From Myxococcales bacterium (GTDB lineage: Bacteria; Myxococcota_A; UBA9160; SMWR01), in the NCBI GenBank assembly GCA_022561775.1, contig JADFQO010000006.1, positions 1 to 64,000 of the forward strand: a DNA stretch of 64,000 nt, in the 5' to 3' direction. Each line of letters opens with the position of its first letter. Position 1 is the stretch's first letter. Positions 16,178-26,146 of this stretch are shown here, piece after piece. Made by a program: the position numbers and the translations under genes. The notes beneath the pieces are model-generated. The model was not told the DNA's origin. It made no database searches and worked only from the letters and a program-made list of their open reading frames with translations.

Positions 16178-18856
16178 CTAAACGGTCACCGGGTTGGGCT
16201 TCTCCGGATCGATACCGTATTTCTTCATCGCATCGGTCACCCACGAGCGGGGAATCTCGTCGCGATCTGCCAGAGCGCTCAAGGCGGCGATGACCACGAA
16301 GTATTGGCTGACTTCGAAGAAATAACGCAGGCGACTTCGGGAATCGCTGCGCCCGAACCCGTCGGTTCCGAGCACGTGGTAGTCAGTCGGTACGTAGGCG
16401 CGGATTTGCGCTGCGTGGATCTTCATATAATCCGTCGCCGCGATGACGGGGCCCCGGTCTTTATCCAAGCACTCCGCGACGTAGTTCGAGCGGGGCTCGT
16501 CCTCCGGGTGGAGGCGGTTCCAGCGCTCGGCGTCGAGGCCCTCGCGTCGCAGTTCACTGAAACTCGTCACGCTCCAGACATCAGAGGAGATACCAAAGTC
16601 GCTCTGTAGCAGGTCCGCTGCCCCGAGCGCTTCGCGCAGGATCGCGCCGCTGCCGAGCAACTGAACCGAGAATCTCGCGTCTGGCTCGGCGGTTTGAACG
16701 CGATGCATACCGCGAAGGATGCCCTCTCGGACGCCTTCGCGATCGGGCATCGGCGGCTGGACGTAGTTTTCGTTCATGACGGTCACGTAGTAGAAGATGT
16801 TCTCCTGCTCGACCTGCATTCGCCGCAGGCCATCGTGAATGATCACCGCGAGTTCGTACGCATACGCGGGGTCGTAGGCGACGCAATTCGGGATCGTCGA
16901 CGCGGCCAGGTGGCTGTGGCCGTCCTGATGTTGGAGCCCCTCGCCGGCCAGCGTGGTCCGGCCGGCGGTGCCGCCGAGCAGAAAACCGCGCGCCTGCATG
17001 TCGGCGGCCGCCCACGCGAGATCTCCGATGCGCTGAAAACCGAACATCGAGTAGTAGATGTAGAAGGGAATCATCTGGATGCCGTTGCTGCTGTAGGACG
17101 TCGCCGCTGCGGTCCAGGACGCGAAGGCCCCAGCCTCGCTGATGCCCTCTTGCAGAATCTGGCCCTTCTTGTCTTCGCGGTAGAACATCACCTGATCGGC
17201 GTCGACTGGATCGTAGAGCTGTCCGAGTGAAGAGTAGATCCCGATGGTTCGGAACAGTCCCTCCATCCCGAAGGTGCGGGCTTCATCGGGGACGATCGGC
17301 ACGATGTGTTTTGCGATCTTCTTGTCCCGCAGGAGCAGCGTGAGAATCCGCACGAACGCCATGGTGGTGGAGATCTCCCTGTCGCCGGATCCCGCGAGCA
17401 GTGGCTCGAAGATCTCGAGATCCGGTATCGGAAGAGCCGGGGCGATCTCACGTCGGGTTGGCAGATAGCCGCCGAGTGCCGAGCGCCGCTCACGGAGGTA
17501 TTTGATTTCTGCGCTGTCTTCCGGGGGGCGGTAGAACGGCGCCGATTCGACCTCATCATCGGGGATCGGGATTCGGTACCGGTCGCGGAACTTCCGAATC
17601 GATTTCCCCTGCATCTTTTTCGCGGAGTGAGTCGCCATCGCACCTTCCCCGATCTCGCCGAGTCCATAACCCTTGACGGTCTTGGCGAGCACGACGGAAG
17701 GCTGATCGACCGTGTTGGCGGCGCGGTCGTAGGCCGCGTAGACCTTGCGGGGATCGTGCCCTCCGCGGTTGAGCAACCAGATCTCGTCATCGGTCAGATG
17801 CTCGACCATCCGGCGCAGTTTCGGATCCTTGCCGAAGAAGTTCTCGCGCGTATAGGCACCACCCTTGCTCTTGTAGTTCTGGTAGTCGCCGTCGAGCGCT
17901 TCTTCCATCCTGCGCAGGAGTCGGCCGTCTTTGTCCTTCGCGAGCAGCGGATCCCAGCGCTCGCCCCAGATGACCTTGATGACGTTCCAGCCGGCGCCGC
18001 GGAAAACGCCCTCGAGCTCCTGGATGATCTTTCCATTGCCGCGCACGGGTCCATCGAGGCGCTGGAGGTTGCAGTTGACGACGAAGATGAGGTTGTCGAG
18101 TTGCTCGCGAGCCGCGAGCGAAATCGCGCCGAGCGACTCCGGCTCGTCCATTTCGCCATCGCCCATGAAGGCCCAGACCTTGCGCCCCGTGGCTTCGAGG
18201 ATTCCGCGGTTCTCGAGGTATTTGAGAAAGCGCGCCTGATAGATGGCGAGCAACGGGGTCAGTCCCATCGACACGGTCGGGAATTGCCAGAAGCTCGACA
18301 TCAACCACGGGTGGGGGTAGGAGGAGAGGCCGTCGATTTCGATCTCGCGACGGAAGTTGCGCAGCTGCTCCTCGCTCAATCGCCCTTCCAAGAAGGCGCG
18401 GGCGTAGATGCCGGGTGATGAATGTCCCTGGAGGTAGATGAGATCGCCGCCGCACTCGTGCCCCGGCGCGCGCCAGAAGTGATTGAAACCGACATCATAT
18501 AGCGTCGCCGCCGAGGCGAAACTCGCGATGTGGCCGCCGTATTCGGTGCTGAGTTTATTGGCCTGGATGACGATCGCCATCGCGTTCCAGCGAATGAACG
18601 AACGAATCCGGTACTCCAACCCCGGTTCGCCCGGCATCTCCGGCTCTTCGTCCTTGTGGATCGTGTTGACGTAGGCGGTGGTCGCCTTGTAGGGCAGGTG
18701 GGCGCCGGAACGCCGCATCTGATCGATAAGCCGTTCGATCAGGTATTGGGCTCGCGCAGTCCCTTCCTTCTCGTGGACCGATTCGAGCGCCTCCAGCCAC
18801 TCTTCGGTCTCCTCGGGATCGATGTCGGAGTCGGTGATGATGGATTTAATCGCCAT
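16178..18856 (-). CDS. aceE: Pyruvate dehydrogenase E1 component (homodimeric type)
   Basis: Thiamine-diphosphate enzyme that decarboxylates pyruvate and reductively acetylates lipoyl-E2, feeding acetyl-CoA to the TCA cycle. The 892 residues match the single-chain AceE class (E. coli 887). The diphosphate/metal motif is visible as GDGEMDEPES through NCNLQRLDGPVRGN, along with the HSSPGIYARAFLEGRL and SSYPHPWLMSSFWQFPTVSMGL segments. The C-terminal transketolase-like domain (GFGRSDSR near 850) is complete. Start ATG 18856; lipA lies 27 bp upstream and aceF 51 bp downstream, consistent with one operon. No pdhR-type regulator is present in this stretch. Confidence 0.97.
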   Translation of the reverse strand: MAIKSIITDSDIDPEETEEWLEALESVHEKEGTARAQYLIERLIDQMRRSGAHLPYKATTAYVNTIHKDEEPEMPGEPGLEYRIRSFIRWNAMAIVIQANKLSTEYGGHIASFASAATLYDVGFNHFWRAPGHECGGDLIYLQGHSSPGIYARAFLEGRLSEEQLRNFRREIEIDGLSSYPHPWLMSSFWQFPTVSMGLTPLLAIYQARFLKYLENRGILEATGRKVWAFMGDGEMDEPESLGAISLAAREQLDNLIFVVNCNLQRLDGPVRGNGKIIQELEGVFRGAGWNVIKVIWGERWDPLLAKDKDGRLLRRMEEALDGDYQNYKSKGGAYTRENFFGKDPKLRRMVEHLTDDEIWLLNRGGHDPRKVYAAYDRAANTVDQPSVVLAKTVKGYGLGEIGEGAMATHSAKKMQGKSIRKFRDRYRIPIPDDEVESAPFYRPPEDSAEIKYLRERRSALGGYLPTRREIAPALPIPDLEIFEPLLAGSGDREISTTMAFVRILTLLLRDKKIAKHIVPIVPDEARTFGMEGLFRTIGIYSSLGQLYDPVDADQVMFYREDKKGQILQEGISEAGAFASWTAAATSYSSNGIQMIPFYIYYSMFGFQRIGDLAWAAADMQARGFLLGGTAGRTTLAGEGLQHQDGHSHLAASTIPNCVAYDPAYAYELAVIIHDGLRRMQVEQENIFYYVTVMNENYVQPPMPDREGVREGILRGMHRVQTAEPDARFSVQLLGSGAILREALGAADLLQSDFGISSDVWSVTSFSELRREGLDAERWNRLHPEDEPRSNYVAECLDKDRGPVIAATDYMKIHAAQIRAYVPTDYHVLGTDGFGRSDSRSRLRYFFEVSQYFVVIAALSALADRDEIPRSWVTDAMKKYGIDPEKPNPVTV

Positions 18857-18883
18857 TCCGATTGCTCTGTGAGGCTCCTGGCC

Positions 18884-19825
18884 TCAAGCCGAAGCGCCGA
18901 GCGCGCTCTCGCGCGCTGCGACGAGTCGCTGGAAGTCTTCGTCGGCGTGGTAAGAGGAACGCGTCAGCGGAGACGAGGAGACCATCAAGAAGCCCTTCGC
19001 TCGCGCAGCGCGCGCGTAGTCGTCAAACTCTTCGGGCGTGACGTAGCGCTCCATCGGAAGGTGCTTCTGTGTGGGGCGCAGGTACTGACCGATCGTGATG
19101 AAGTCGACATTCGCTTCGCGCAGATCGTCCATTATGGAGAAGACTTCGTCGGGTGTTTCGCCGAGTCCGACCATGATCCCGGATTTGGTAAAGATCGCGG
19201 GCACCATCTCCTTGACCCGTCGCAGTAGATCCAGCGAGTGGCAGTAATCGGCGCCCAGGCGGGCGACCCGGTACAGCCGCGGCGCAGTTTCCAGGTTGTG
19301 ATTGTAGACGTCCGGGCGGGCCGCGGCGACCCGCTCGATCGCTCCAACCTTGCGGAGAAAATCAGGCGTGAGGACCTCGACGGTCGTGGTCGGCGATGCT
19401 GCCCGGATTTCCTGGATGCACCGCTCGAACTGTTCGGCACCGCCATCGGAAAGGTCGTCGCGGTCGACCGACGTGATCACGACGTGGCGAAGGCCCAGCG
19501 CCGTGACCGCGCGCGCGAGGCGCGCCGGCTCCTCCCGATCGAGAGGGTCGGGTCGGCCCGTCTTGACATTGCAGAATCCGCATTTCCGGGTGCAGACGCT
19601 GCCGAGTATCATGACCGTCGCGTGCTTCGCCGACCAGCACTCGCCGATATTCGGGCATGCAGCTTCTTCGCAAACGGTGTTGAGCCGCAGGGACCGCATC
19701 AGTTCGCGGGTTTCGCGATAGCCGGACGAACTCGAAGCCGCTCGGACCCGGATCCACGGTGGGCGTCGCTGGGCGCGCCGACTGGCATCGGTTCCCAGCT
19801 GGATCTGAACCAAATCTAGAGCCAT
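18884..19825 (-). CDS. lipA: Lipoyl synthase
   Basis: Radical-SAM enzyme that inserts two sulfurs into octanoyl chains on lipoyl domains, here presumably those of the adjacent E2 and E3. The 313-residue protein carries both required clusters. The auxiliary-cluster cysteines are Cys52, Cys57 and Cys63 in [12 protein letters not shown], and the SAM-cluster motif CTRKCGFC gives Cys78, Cys82 and Cys85. The C-terminal RSSYHADE segment with the auxiliary-cluster serine is also present. It is the first gene of a lipA-aceE-aceF-lpd run, which places cofactor maker and user together. No lipB is seen nearby. Confidence 0.97.
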   Translation of the reverse strand: MALDLVQIQLGTDASRRAQRRPPWIRVRAASSSSGYRETRELMRSLRLNTVCEEAACPNIGECWSAKHATVMILGSVCTRKCGFCNVKTGRPDPLDREEPARLARAVTALGLRHVVITSVDRDDLSDGGAEQFERCIQEIRAASPTTTVEVLTPDFLRKVGAIERVAAARPDVYNHNLETAPRLYRVARLGADYCHSLDLLRRVKEMVPAIFTKSGIMVGLGETPDEVFSIMDDLREANVDFITIGQYLRPTQKHLPMERYVTPEEFDDYARAARAKGFLMVSSSPLTRSSYHADEDFQRLVAARESALGASA

Positions 19826-20129
19826 CGCCAGTCGATCCCCTCCGCGCGATACGCGGCCGCATTAGAGTATTCCAAAGCCATCGGAATCCCCAGCTTTCGG
19901 CCGGAAACCCATCTTTGGCCCCGGCCCCAGCCACACAGCGGCTCGGCTCCGCCGACACGCTGTTGTTATGCTCTGAGGCTCCCCCCTGGCCGCGCCGATC
20001 TGCGGCGCCACCTGCGTATCGGCGTGCAGCCGGAAATCAGGAGGTATGGGTGACGCCCACAATGCGCGCTGGGAGGGAGGAGCAGCTTGTGGCGGTCCTG
20101 CCGATTGAAGGCTGGGCGTCGTTGGGTCG
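19826..20129. other. 304-bp intergenic region upstream of lipA
   Basis: No gene is supported on either strand. It should contain the promoter of the minus-strand lipA operon and the end of the parE-parC transcript. A minus-strand AATACTCTAAT tract at about 19865-19876 is the most promoter-like patch, without a convincing -35 partner. No riboswitch-like or terminator-like structure was recognised. Confidence 0.5.
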
Positions 20130-22109
20130 CTAGAACAGTGACGATTGGCGCGCGGTTTTGATTCGCTTGCGCCCGCGGGCTGTCGGCTTTGGTTTGGCGG
20201 CCGAGCGCCGCTCGTATTTGACGCTCTTGACCGGTTTTCGAGCCAGCCGAGCGCCGCGCGCGGTCGTTCCGGTCCGTTCGAGCTTCGCGAGATCGAACCG
20301 GCCGGTCTTGACGCGCTGACGCGGTGCCGGCGCGAATTCGCAGATGACCACGCCGGTCTCAGCGGACGCCAGCAGCAGGTCGATCTTGCCCGCCTTGTCC
20401 TTGATGAGCTGGTACTCGCGGTTGCGAATGAACTTTTCGATCCGGATCCGCTTGCCGTAGACAATCTTCGCGCGGTCGCGGTAGACCACGGTGAACTCCG
20501 CGCCCCGATCGGGATCGAAAATCTCGCAGTAGATCAGTCGACCGGTAAGGAGGATCTTGTCGGCTGGTGTCATGATCCGGTAGCTGCCGTCGTTCGAGAT
20601 CCCGAGGATCAGATCGTATTCGCCAACCGTAAGGATGGGCTTGGCGGTCTTCACGGCCGAACCGAAAAATCCCGTCTTGCGGTCGTAGCCGAGCTTGATC
20701 GCCTGCTCGGAGACCGCCTTCTTGTCGATCGCGTCGAAGCGCGACGTCGTGGTTCGGCGTGGAAAATCCTTCCCATAGCGTTCGATGAAGCCCTCGATGG
20801 TCTCGATCACCGTACGCGTCAGGTGTTCGAGCTTTGCGGCGACCGCGGTGAGCTTCGCGTCGATCCCCTCGATCTCGCCGCGATTTTTCGCCTTGTCGTA
20901 GGCGGAAATGCGCCGAATCCTCAGAGCCAGCAGGTTGGTGATGTCGTCGTCGACGAGCGGGCACACGAGCTGGTCCGCGTGCTCCTGCATTCCGCTCTCA
21001 ACTTCATCGCGGACGGCGCGATCGGTTTTGGCGGTTTCGATCCGACGGTAGATCTTGTGCTCGACGAAGAGGGCCTCGAGGGTCAGCCAGTGCTTGCGAT
21101 CGAGTCGCTGCTTCCGCTCCCACTCGAGCTCTGCGCGAATCTGCTCTCGCAGGTTCTCGGTGAGCTCGTGAAGCACCTCTGTCGCCGACAGCTGGACGGG
21201 GCGCCGATCTCGGATCAAGACGATGTTCGAAGTCACCGAAACGCTACAATCCGTGTAGGCGTAGAGTTGGGGGATGACTTCGTCGGCGGCCGCCCCGCGC
21301 GAGAGCACGAGTTCGATCTCCGCCTTCTCCGTGGTGTAATCGTGGATCGTCGCAACCTTGACGCGGCCCTTTTGCACCGCGGCCTCGATCGATGCGATCA
21401 GGCTTTCCGTGGTCGTCGAGTAGGCGAGTTCGCTGATGACGATGCGCTTGGGATCTGGCGATCGGAGTCGGGCCCGAATCTCCACCCTGCCGCGGCCATC
21501 GTCGTACCCCGAAACATCCGCAATGCCGCCCTGGGGAAAATCGGGCTCGAGTTCGATCTTCTCGCCGTGGAGAATGTCGATTTGCGCCTCCCAGAGTTCC
21601 ACCAGATTGTGGGGCAGAATCCGCGTCGCCATCCCGACCGCGATGCCTTCGGGCCCGAGCATCAACGCGGTCGGAAGTTTGGCAGGCAGGAAGACGGGTT
21701 CCCGGCTGCGGCCGTCGTAGCTGGGTCGAAATTCGGTGAGGCTTTCGTTGAAGATTGTCTCCAAAGCGAGCGGTGTCAAACGGCATTCGATGTAGCGCGC
21801 TGCAGCAGCGGGGTGGCCGGTCAGGATGCTTCCGAAATTCCCCTGCTTATCGATGAAGTAGTCCTTGTTGGCCAACACGATCAGCGCATCTCCGATTGCC
21901 GCATCGCCATGGGGGTGCAGCTTCATCGTCTCTCCCACCACATTGGCGACCTTGTGGTAGCGGCCGTCGTGCATTTCGAAGAGGGTGTGGAGAATCCGGC
22001 GCTGGACGGGCTTCAGGCCGTCTCGGAGATCGGGGATGGCTCGATCCAAAATCGAGTAACTCGCGTAGTCGACGAAGTTACGCCTCATCAAGTCTTGAAG
22101 CTGAGGCAT
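20130..22109 (-). CDS. parC: DNA topoisomerase IV subunit A
   Basis: Type IIA topoisomerase DNA-cleaving subunit, used for decatenation and relaxation with ParE. The 659-residue protein starts directly at the winged-helix region (FVDYASYSILDRAIPDLRDGLKPVQRRIL) and has the nucleophilic Tyr106 in AAARYIE. The HPHGD motif and the quinolone-pocket region precede it. It is shorter than E. coli ParC (752) because the C-terminal beta-pinwheel part is reduced (about 490-640) and ends in a Lys/Arg-rich tail. It lies 9 bp downstream of parE, same strand. The protein could be called GyrA-like, but the short C-terminus and the partner support topoisomerase IV. Confidence 0.9.
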   Translation of the reverse strand: MPQLQDLMRRNFVDYASYSILDRAIPDLRDGLKPVQRRILHTLFEMHDGRYHKVANVVGETMKLHPHGDAAIGDALIVLANKDYFIDKQGNFGSILTGHPAAAARYIECRLTPLALETIFNESLTEFRPSYDGRSREPVFLPAKLPTALMLGPEGIAVGMATRILPHNLVELWEAQIDILHGEKIELEPDFPQGGIADVSGYDDGRGRVEIRARLRSPDPKRIVISELAYSTTTESLIASIEAAVQKGRVKVATIHDYTTEKAEIELVLSRGAAADEVIPQLYAYTDCSVSVTSNIVLIRDRRPVQLSATEVLHELTENLREQIRAELEWERKQRLDRKHWLTLEALFVEHKIYRRIETAKTDRAVRDEVESGMQEHADQLVCPLVDDDITNLLALRIRRISAYDKAKNRGEIEGIDAKLTAVAAKLEHLTRTVIETIEGFIERYGKDFPRRTTTSRFDAIDKKAVSEQAIKLGYDRKTGFFGSAVKTAKPILTVGEYDLILGISNDGSYRIMTPADKILLTGRLIYCEIFDPDRGAEFTVVYRDRAKIVYGKRIRIEKFIRNREYQLIKDKAGKIDLLLASAETGVVICEFAPAPRQRVKTGRFDLAKLERTGTTARGARLARKPVKSVKYERRSAAKPKPTARGRKRIKTARQSSLF

Positions 22110-22118
22110 CCCGATTTC

Positions 22119-23936
22119 CTAGATCACTTCGGTCGCGAGGTTGTCGATGATGAACTGCCTGCGGTCTGGCGTGTTGCGCCCCATGAAGAAGTCGAGGCAC
22201 TGGTTGACTTCTCCGAGGTTGTGAATCATCACGGATGAAATCTGCATGTCGCTGGAAATGAAGGGCGCGAACTCGTGGGGGCTGATCTCCCCCAATCCCT
22301 TGAAGCGAGTCGTCTCCGCTCCGCGCAAGGTCTCGAGGGCTTCGTCTCGCTCGGCCTCGGTGTAGCAGTAGCGGGTCTCCTTCTTGTTCCGCACCCGATA
22401 GAGCGGCGTCTCGAGGAAGTAGAGGTGGCCCTTGACGACCAGTTCCTCGAAGTAGCGCAGGAAGTACGTGAGCAGCAGATTGCGGATGTGCATGCCATCG
22501 ATATCCGCGTCGGTCGCGATCACGACCCGGTTGTAGCGCAGTCCTTCGGGACCATCCTCGATCCCGAGCGCTTTCATCAGGTTGTAGAGTTCTTCGTTCT
22601 TGTAGATGGCGTCGCGCTTGAGGCCGTGGCAGTTCAGCGGCTTGCCGCGCAGTGCGAAGATGGCCTGGGTGTAGACGTCCCGGCTCTGCACCATGACACC
22701 CGCCGCCGAATTTCCTTCGGTGATGAAGAGCGTCGTCTCTTCGCGCCGCTTGGCTCGGGGTTGGTCGTAGTGAAACTTGCAGTCCGTGAGCTTTGGAATC
22801 CGAATCGCAATCTTCTTGGCGCGTTCGCGGGCGTCCTTCTTGATGACTGCGAGTTCTTTGCGAATTCTTTCATTGGCCTTGATCTTCTCGAGCAGCCGCA
22901 CGGCGGCCTTGGGGTTCTGGTGGAGCCAGAGAACCAGCTGCTCTTTGATGGCGGGCACGATCCATCGGCGCACTTCGGTGGTTCCCAGTTTGTTCTTGGT
23001 CTGGCTGTCGAACACGGGATCCTGGAGGCGAACGCTGACAGCGCCCACGATTCCATCCCGCACGTCATCTCCGGAAAAACTCTGGTTGGCGAACTCGTTG
23101 ACGCCCTTCAGGATCCCCTCGCGAAACGCCGCCTGGTGGGTGCCACCATCATTGGTGTACTGGCCGTTCACGAAGCTGAAATAGGTCTCGCCGTAGTTGT
23201 GGGTGTGGGTGAACGCGAATTCGAGTCGTTCCTGGCGGTTGTGGATGACGTCGTAGAGGGGCGGTTCGTCGCCGATCTCGTGTTCGAGCAGGTCCGCGAG
23301 CCCGCCGGCGCTCTGAAAGCGCCGGCCGTTATAGACGATGCTCAGGCCCGCATTCAGATAGGCGTAGTAGCGGATGCGGTTTTCGATGAACTCTTCGTTC
23401 CACGCGAAGACGTTGAAGATTTCGCGGTCTGGCGTGAAGCGGATCAGGGTGCCCGCCGGGGTTTCGAGGTCGCGGCCCTTCTTGTCCTCTTGGAGCACGC
23501 CGCGCTCGAATCGGGCGGTGCGATAGCGACCCTCGCGCCAGCTGCTGGCCTCGAAGTTGACCGAAAGCGCGTTGACGGCCTTGGTGCCGATGCCGTTCAA
23601 TCCAACGGAGAACTGAAAGACGTCGTCGTTGTACTTCCCACCGGTGTTGATCCGGCTGACGCAGTCGACCAGTTTGCCCAGGGGAATCCCGCGGCCGAAA
23701 TCGCGTACATTGATTTCGTCGCCATCGCGATCGATTTCAATCGCCTCGCCTTCACCCATGATGAATTCGTCGATTGCGTTGTCGAGCACCTCTTTGAGCA
23801 TGACGTAGATGCCGTCGAGGGGATGGCTGCCATCTCCGAGGCGGCCGATGTACATCCCGCTGCGCAGGCGGATGTGCTCGAGTGCGTCGAGCGTCTGGAT
23901 GGCACTCTCATCGTAGGCGATTCGCCGGGAAGCCAT
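22119..23936 (-). CDS. parE: DNA topoisomerase IV subunit B
   Basis: ATPase subunit partnered with ParC. The 605-residue protein has the GHKL ATPase motifs (EVLDNAIDEF 49-58, DFGRGIP 79-85, VGLNGIGTKAVNAL 111-124), a transducer segment with QTKNKLGT (312-319), and a TOPRIM domain with DADIDG and the plate region ending KGLGEI..FMGRNTPDRRQFI. The TOPRIM acidic motif reads EGNSAAG (407-413), where EGDSAGG or EGDSAAG is usual: the catalytic Glu is kept but Asp is Asn. VQSRDVYTQAIFALRGKPLN follows, as in the short ParE subfamily of Chlamydiae and Bacteroidetes. Confidence 0.92.
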   Translation of the reverse strand: MASRRIAYDESAIQTLDALEHIRLRSGMYIGRLGDGSHPLDGIYVMLKEVLDNAIDEFIMGEGEAIEIDRDGDEINVRDFGRGIPLGKLVDCVSRINTGGKYNDDVFQFSVGLNGIGTKAVNALSVNFEASSWREGRYRTARFERGVLQEDKKGRDLETPAGTLIRFTPDREIFNVFAWNEEFIENRIRYYAYLNAGLSIVYNGRRFQSAGGLADLLEHEIGDEPPLYDVIHNRQERLEFAFTHTHNYGETYFSFVNGQYTNDGGTHQAAFREGILKGVNEFANQSFSGDDVRDGIVGAVSVRLQDPVFDSQTKNKLGTTEVRRWIVPAIKEQLVLWLHQNPKAAVRLLEKIKANERIRKELAVIKKDARERAKKIAIRIPKLTDCKFHYDQPRAKRREETTLFITEGNSAAGVMVQSRDVYTQAIFALRGKPLNCHGLKRDAIYKNEELYNLMKALGIEDGPEGLRYNRVVIATDADIDGMHIRNLLLTYFLRYFEELVVKGHLYFLETPLYRVRNKKETRYCYTEAERDEALETLRGAETTRFKGLGEISPHEFAPFISSDMQISSVMIHNLGEVNQCLDFFMGRNTPDRRQFIIDNLATEVI

Positions 23937-24308
23937 GGTCTCTAAATTTTCCAGGGGGGGGCGCGCGGAAGGGTGGGGGATCTGTCGAAATCGTCAAGAG
24001 CGCGGCTGTGGGTGTGTCGAGGAGCGGCGGACTGTACTTTGCCGTGGAGCGGCGGAATGCACGGGTGGAATCCAGCGCGAAGGCGCGGGGCAGGCTCGTT
24101 CGGCTTCCAACTCCCCGCCAGGCCCGTGCGGGCCACGGTGACGAGAACTCCGCCACGCCGCGCTGGCTCGTGGGTCGATCGGGGTTTCGAGCGGCATCCA
24201 TCCGCTGCATCGGGATCGACGGGTGCTGATGGCTCGCTCCATTGCGTCCGACGCGCGAGTTTATCACTCTTCGGCGTGGCACCGATTGCAGAGGTGGAGG
24301 GAACTCGG
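23937..24308. other. 372-bp divergent intergenic region (parE / zapG-like)
   Basis: No convincing coding sequence; minus-strand frames here are arginine/serine/proline-rich and lack a ribosome binding site. It must hold promoters for parE (-) and the YhcB-like gene (+). A run of eight G just upstream of parE (about 23951-23958) and two copies of a GAGCGGCGGA word (near 24018 and 24048) were noticed. Nothing recognisable as an operator or RNA was found. Confidence 0.5.
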
Positions 24309-24797
24309 ATGGGCCCGGATCTGGTTGGGTACGTCGTAGCCGCGGGGGTCGCGGTGGCCATCGCAGTCTTCTTCGTCGGGCGTGTGACCGGCGGGGGTGC
24401 GATCCGTCGACGCGAGTTGGAAGAGCAACTGGCGAATGCGCACGAAGAACTCTCCCGCGTCGCGGCGGAAGTGGAGGATCTTTTCGAGCAGCTTCGGGCG
24501 GCTCGGGAAGAGCACGAGGCCTATCGACTGAGTGTGGTGGAGCACTTCTCGGGGACTTCGGATCTTCTGCACGATCTGACCGTCCAGTATCGATCCGTAT
24601 ACGAACATCTCACGAAGGGTGCGAGCATGTTGTGTCCCGAGGGATTCGTGGGGCTCACGGAGGGACTCCCGGTCCCTGAGATTGAGGAGCCATCGGCGGA
24701 ATCGGAGCGCGAGCAAGAAGCCGGGTCCTTCGAGCCAACGGAGCCCGGCGTTGTGAACAGCGCCTCCGACAGGAAGGCGCCGCCGCCTTCCACCTGA
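24309..24797 (+). CDS. YhcB/ZapG-like inner-membrane protein (DUF1043)
   Basis: Small membrane protein linked in Enterobacteria to envelope growth and cell division. From ATG 24309 (ribosome binding site GGAGGGA 6 nt upstream) the 162 residues show one N-terminal transmembrane helix (about 6-25). A charged coiled coil follows (RRRELEEQLANAHEELSRVAAEVEDLFEQL, about 33-62). The family signature comes next: VVEHFSGTSDLLHDLTVQYRSVYEHLTKGASMLC (about 77-110). The C-terminal 45 residues are Glu/Pro/Ser-rich and unconserved. The frame is open further upstream, but that part has no conserved sequence or ribosome binding site. It converges with the PilZ protein gene. Confidence 0.8.
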   Translation: MGPDLVGYVVAAGVAVAIAVFFVGRVTGGGAIRRRELEEQLANAHEELSRVAAEVEDLFEQLRAAREEHEAYRLSVVEHFSGTSDLLHDLTVQYRSVYEHLTKGASMLCPEGFVGLTEGLPVPEIEEPSAESEREQEAGSFEPTEPGVVNSASDRKAPPPST

Positions 24798-24812
24798 CGC
24801 GCCGTTCGCCGC

Positions 24813-25982
24813 TCAGCTCGCGCGCCGTCCGACGACTCTAGAGACCACCACAGCCGCCCCCTCTTTCGAGCTGTTCTGCTCGACGATCGTCGGGAGCGCG
24901 ACGACCATGTCCTCCAGGTAGACGCGGGCCGCTGGACTCGGGTCGACGAAACGCAGCGCCATCCCCTCCGGGCCGTCATCGCGTGTGATCTCAGCCACCA
25001 CCACTAGGGGTTGACCGTCGGGTCGAATGTGGACGGCGATGTCTAGTTGGTCCCCCACGGAGAGCCCGGGAGTCGGGTCGATCCGCATTCCGCCGACCGA
25101 GAGATCCCGGCCGATGAGAACCCGGGCGGCTTCGTCGCCCAGAGCGACGATGCGACGCGATAGCGTGTGCCGTTGATGGATGCGCCGTTCGCTTGACGTG
25201 TCGTCGGCGGGCTCGTCAAGGTCCGGGGGTTGCGGCTCGTCGTCCTCGGGAATGTTTGCCACGGAGTGGTGCGCGAGCGCAACGGCGTGATCGAGTACGG
25301 CGGGGCCGTGGCTGTGAGTCAACACGATCGACTCGAGCCGTTTACGCGCTGTTTCTCGGAGCAGTTCGAAGAGTACAGCGATTACGTCGGTGCCCGCATC
25401 GGCGCTCGAGACGCGCATGACCTGCCCACGCAGCGAGAGGGAACACCCGTCGTTGGTGACCTCGGGCGGCAGGACGACCGCCACCGATCGATCGGGGCCC
25501 GCGCGATGGCGGCCCTGTTCCGTCATCAGTCGGCAGCCCCGGGTCGATAGTTCCGCGAGAATTGCTGTTCGGCGGCGCAGCCCGATGCGAAAGCAGACCG
25601 TGGCTCCCATGCTGACACGGGTGGTGCGGCGCCTTTCGGGGCCGCGGTAGAGGGCGTGGAGGATCAAGAGCCTCAATGCAGCGTGATCCACGGGCTGGCG
25701 AACCAAGAGATCCGTATCGATCCGGTAGAGCATCTTGCGAAGCGTTTTCGAATCCCCGTCCAGGACCGCGATTCGAACCGCCGAGGTTTCGGGCAGATGC
25801 TCGTGAAGTTCGAGCATGCGATCCACGCTCGCAATGACGACATCCCAGGCCCTGGTGCGATCCGACTCCGTCGGATTTCCCCGTCGATCGATCCCGCCAA
25901 GCGGTTCGATGACCGCGGCCAGATCGGCCAGCTCGCCGTCGTGAAGCAGCAGTACTGAAGGCGTCGGTTTCTGGTATTCCAT
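24813..25982 (-). CDS. Double PilZ-domain protein with pseudo-receiver N-terminus
   Basis: A 389-residue cytoplasmic protein. Residues 1-110 resemble a response-regulator fold (SVLLLHDGE..AWDVVIASVD) without a clear phospho-acceptor. Then come two PilZ-type domains. The first (about 115-215: RGPERRRTTRVS.. ELSTRGCRLM) has a degenerate cyclic-di-GMP site. The second (about 265-375: SSERRIHQRHTLSRRI.. GRDLSVGGMRIDP) keeps the RxxxR and D/NxSxxG elements needed to bind cyclic-di-GMP. A likely effector of that messenger, possibly made by enzymes such as the GGDEF-EAL protein encoded at about 10-11.6 kb. It stands alone as a unit on the minus strand; the output is unknown. Confidence 0.78.
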   Translation of the reverse strand: MEYQKPTPSVLLLHDGELADLAAVIEPLGGIDRRGNPTESDRTRAWDVVIASVDRMLELHEHLPETSAVRIAVLDGDSKTLRKMLYRIDTDLLVRQPVDHAALRLLILHALYRGPERRRTTRVSMGATVCFRIGLRRRTAILAELSTRGCRLMTEQGRHRAGPDRSVAVVLPPEVTNDGCSLSLRGQVMRVSSADAGTDVIAVLFELLRETARKRLESIVLTHSHGPAVLDHAVALAHHSVANIPEDDEPQPPDLDEPADDTSSERRIHQRHTLSRRIVALGDEAARVLIGRDLSVGGMRIDPTPGLSVGDQLDIAVHIRPDGQPLVVVAEITRDDGPEGMALRFVDPSPAARVYLEDMVVALPTIVEQNSSKEGAAVVVSRVVGRRAS

Positions 25983-26146
25983 TGGGATCCGTGAAGCTTT
26001 GAGCGGGCTGCGCCAACGTTGAATCGGTGTGCTCGTTACGCGACTTGAAGCGCTTCTCCAGTGCGCAACTGAGCCCGGTAGCCCGTTGCGAAGGGGGGGC
26101 CTTTATGGGCCGGGTAGGGTGCGCGGTCGGAGCCGGCGGAAGCGCT

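Noticed and set aside
20145-23945. Very long plus-strand reading frames (about 700 and 560 codons)
   Set aside because: They are antisense to parC and parE, whose motifs are complete; the antisense translations are compositionally biased and lack domains.
24280-24300. Sigma-54 promoter before the YhcB-like gene (TGGCACC...TTGCA)
   Set aside because: Only 8 bp separate the GG and GC elements, whereas the family requires 10.
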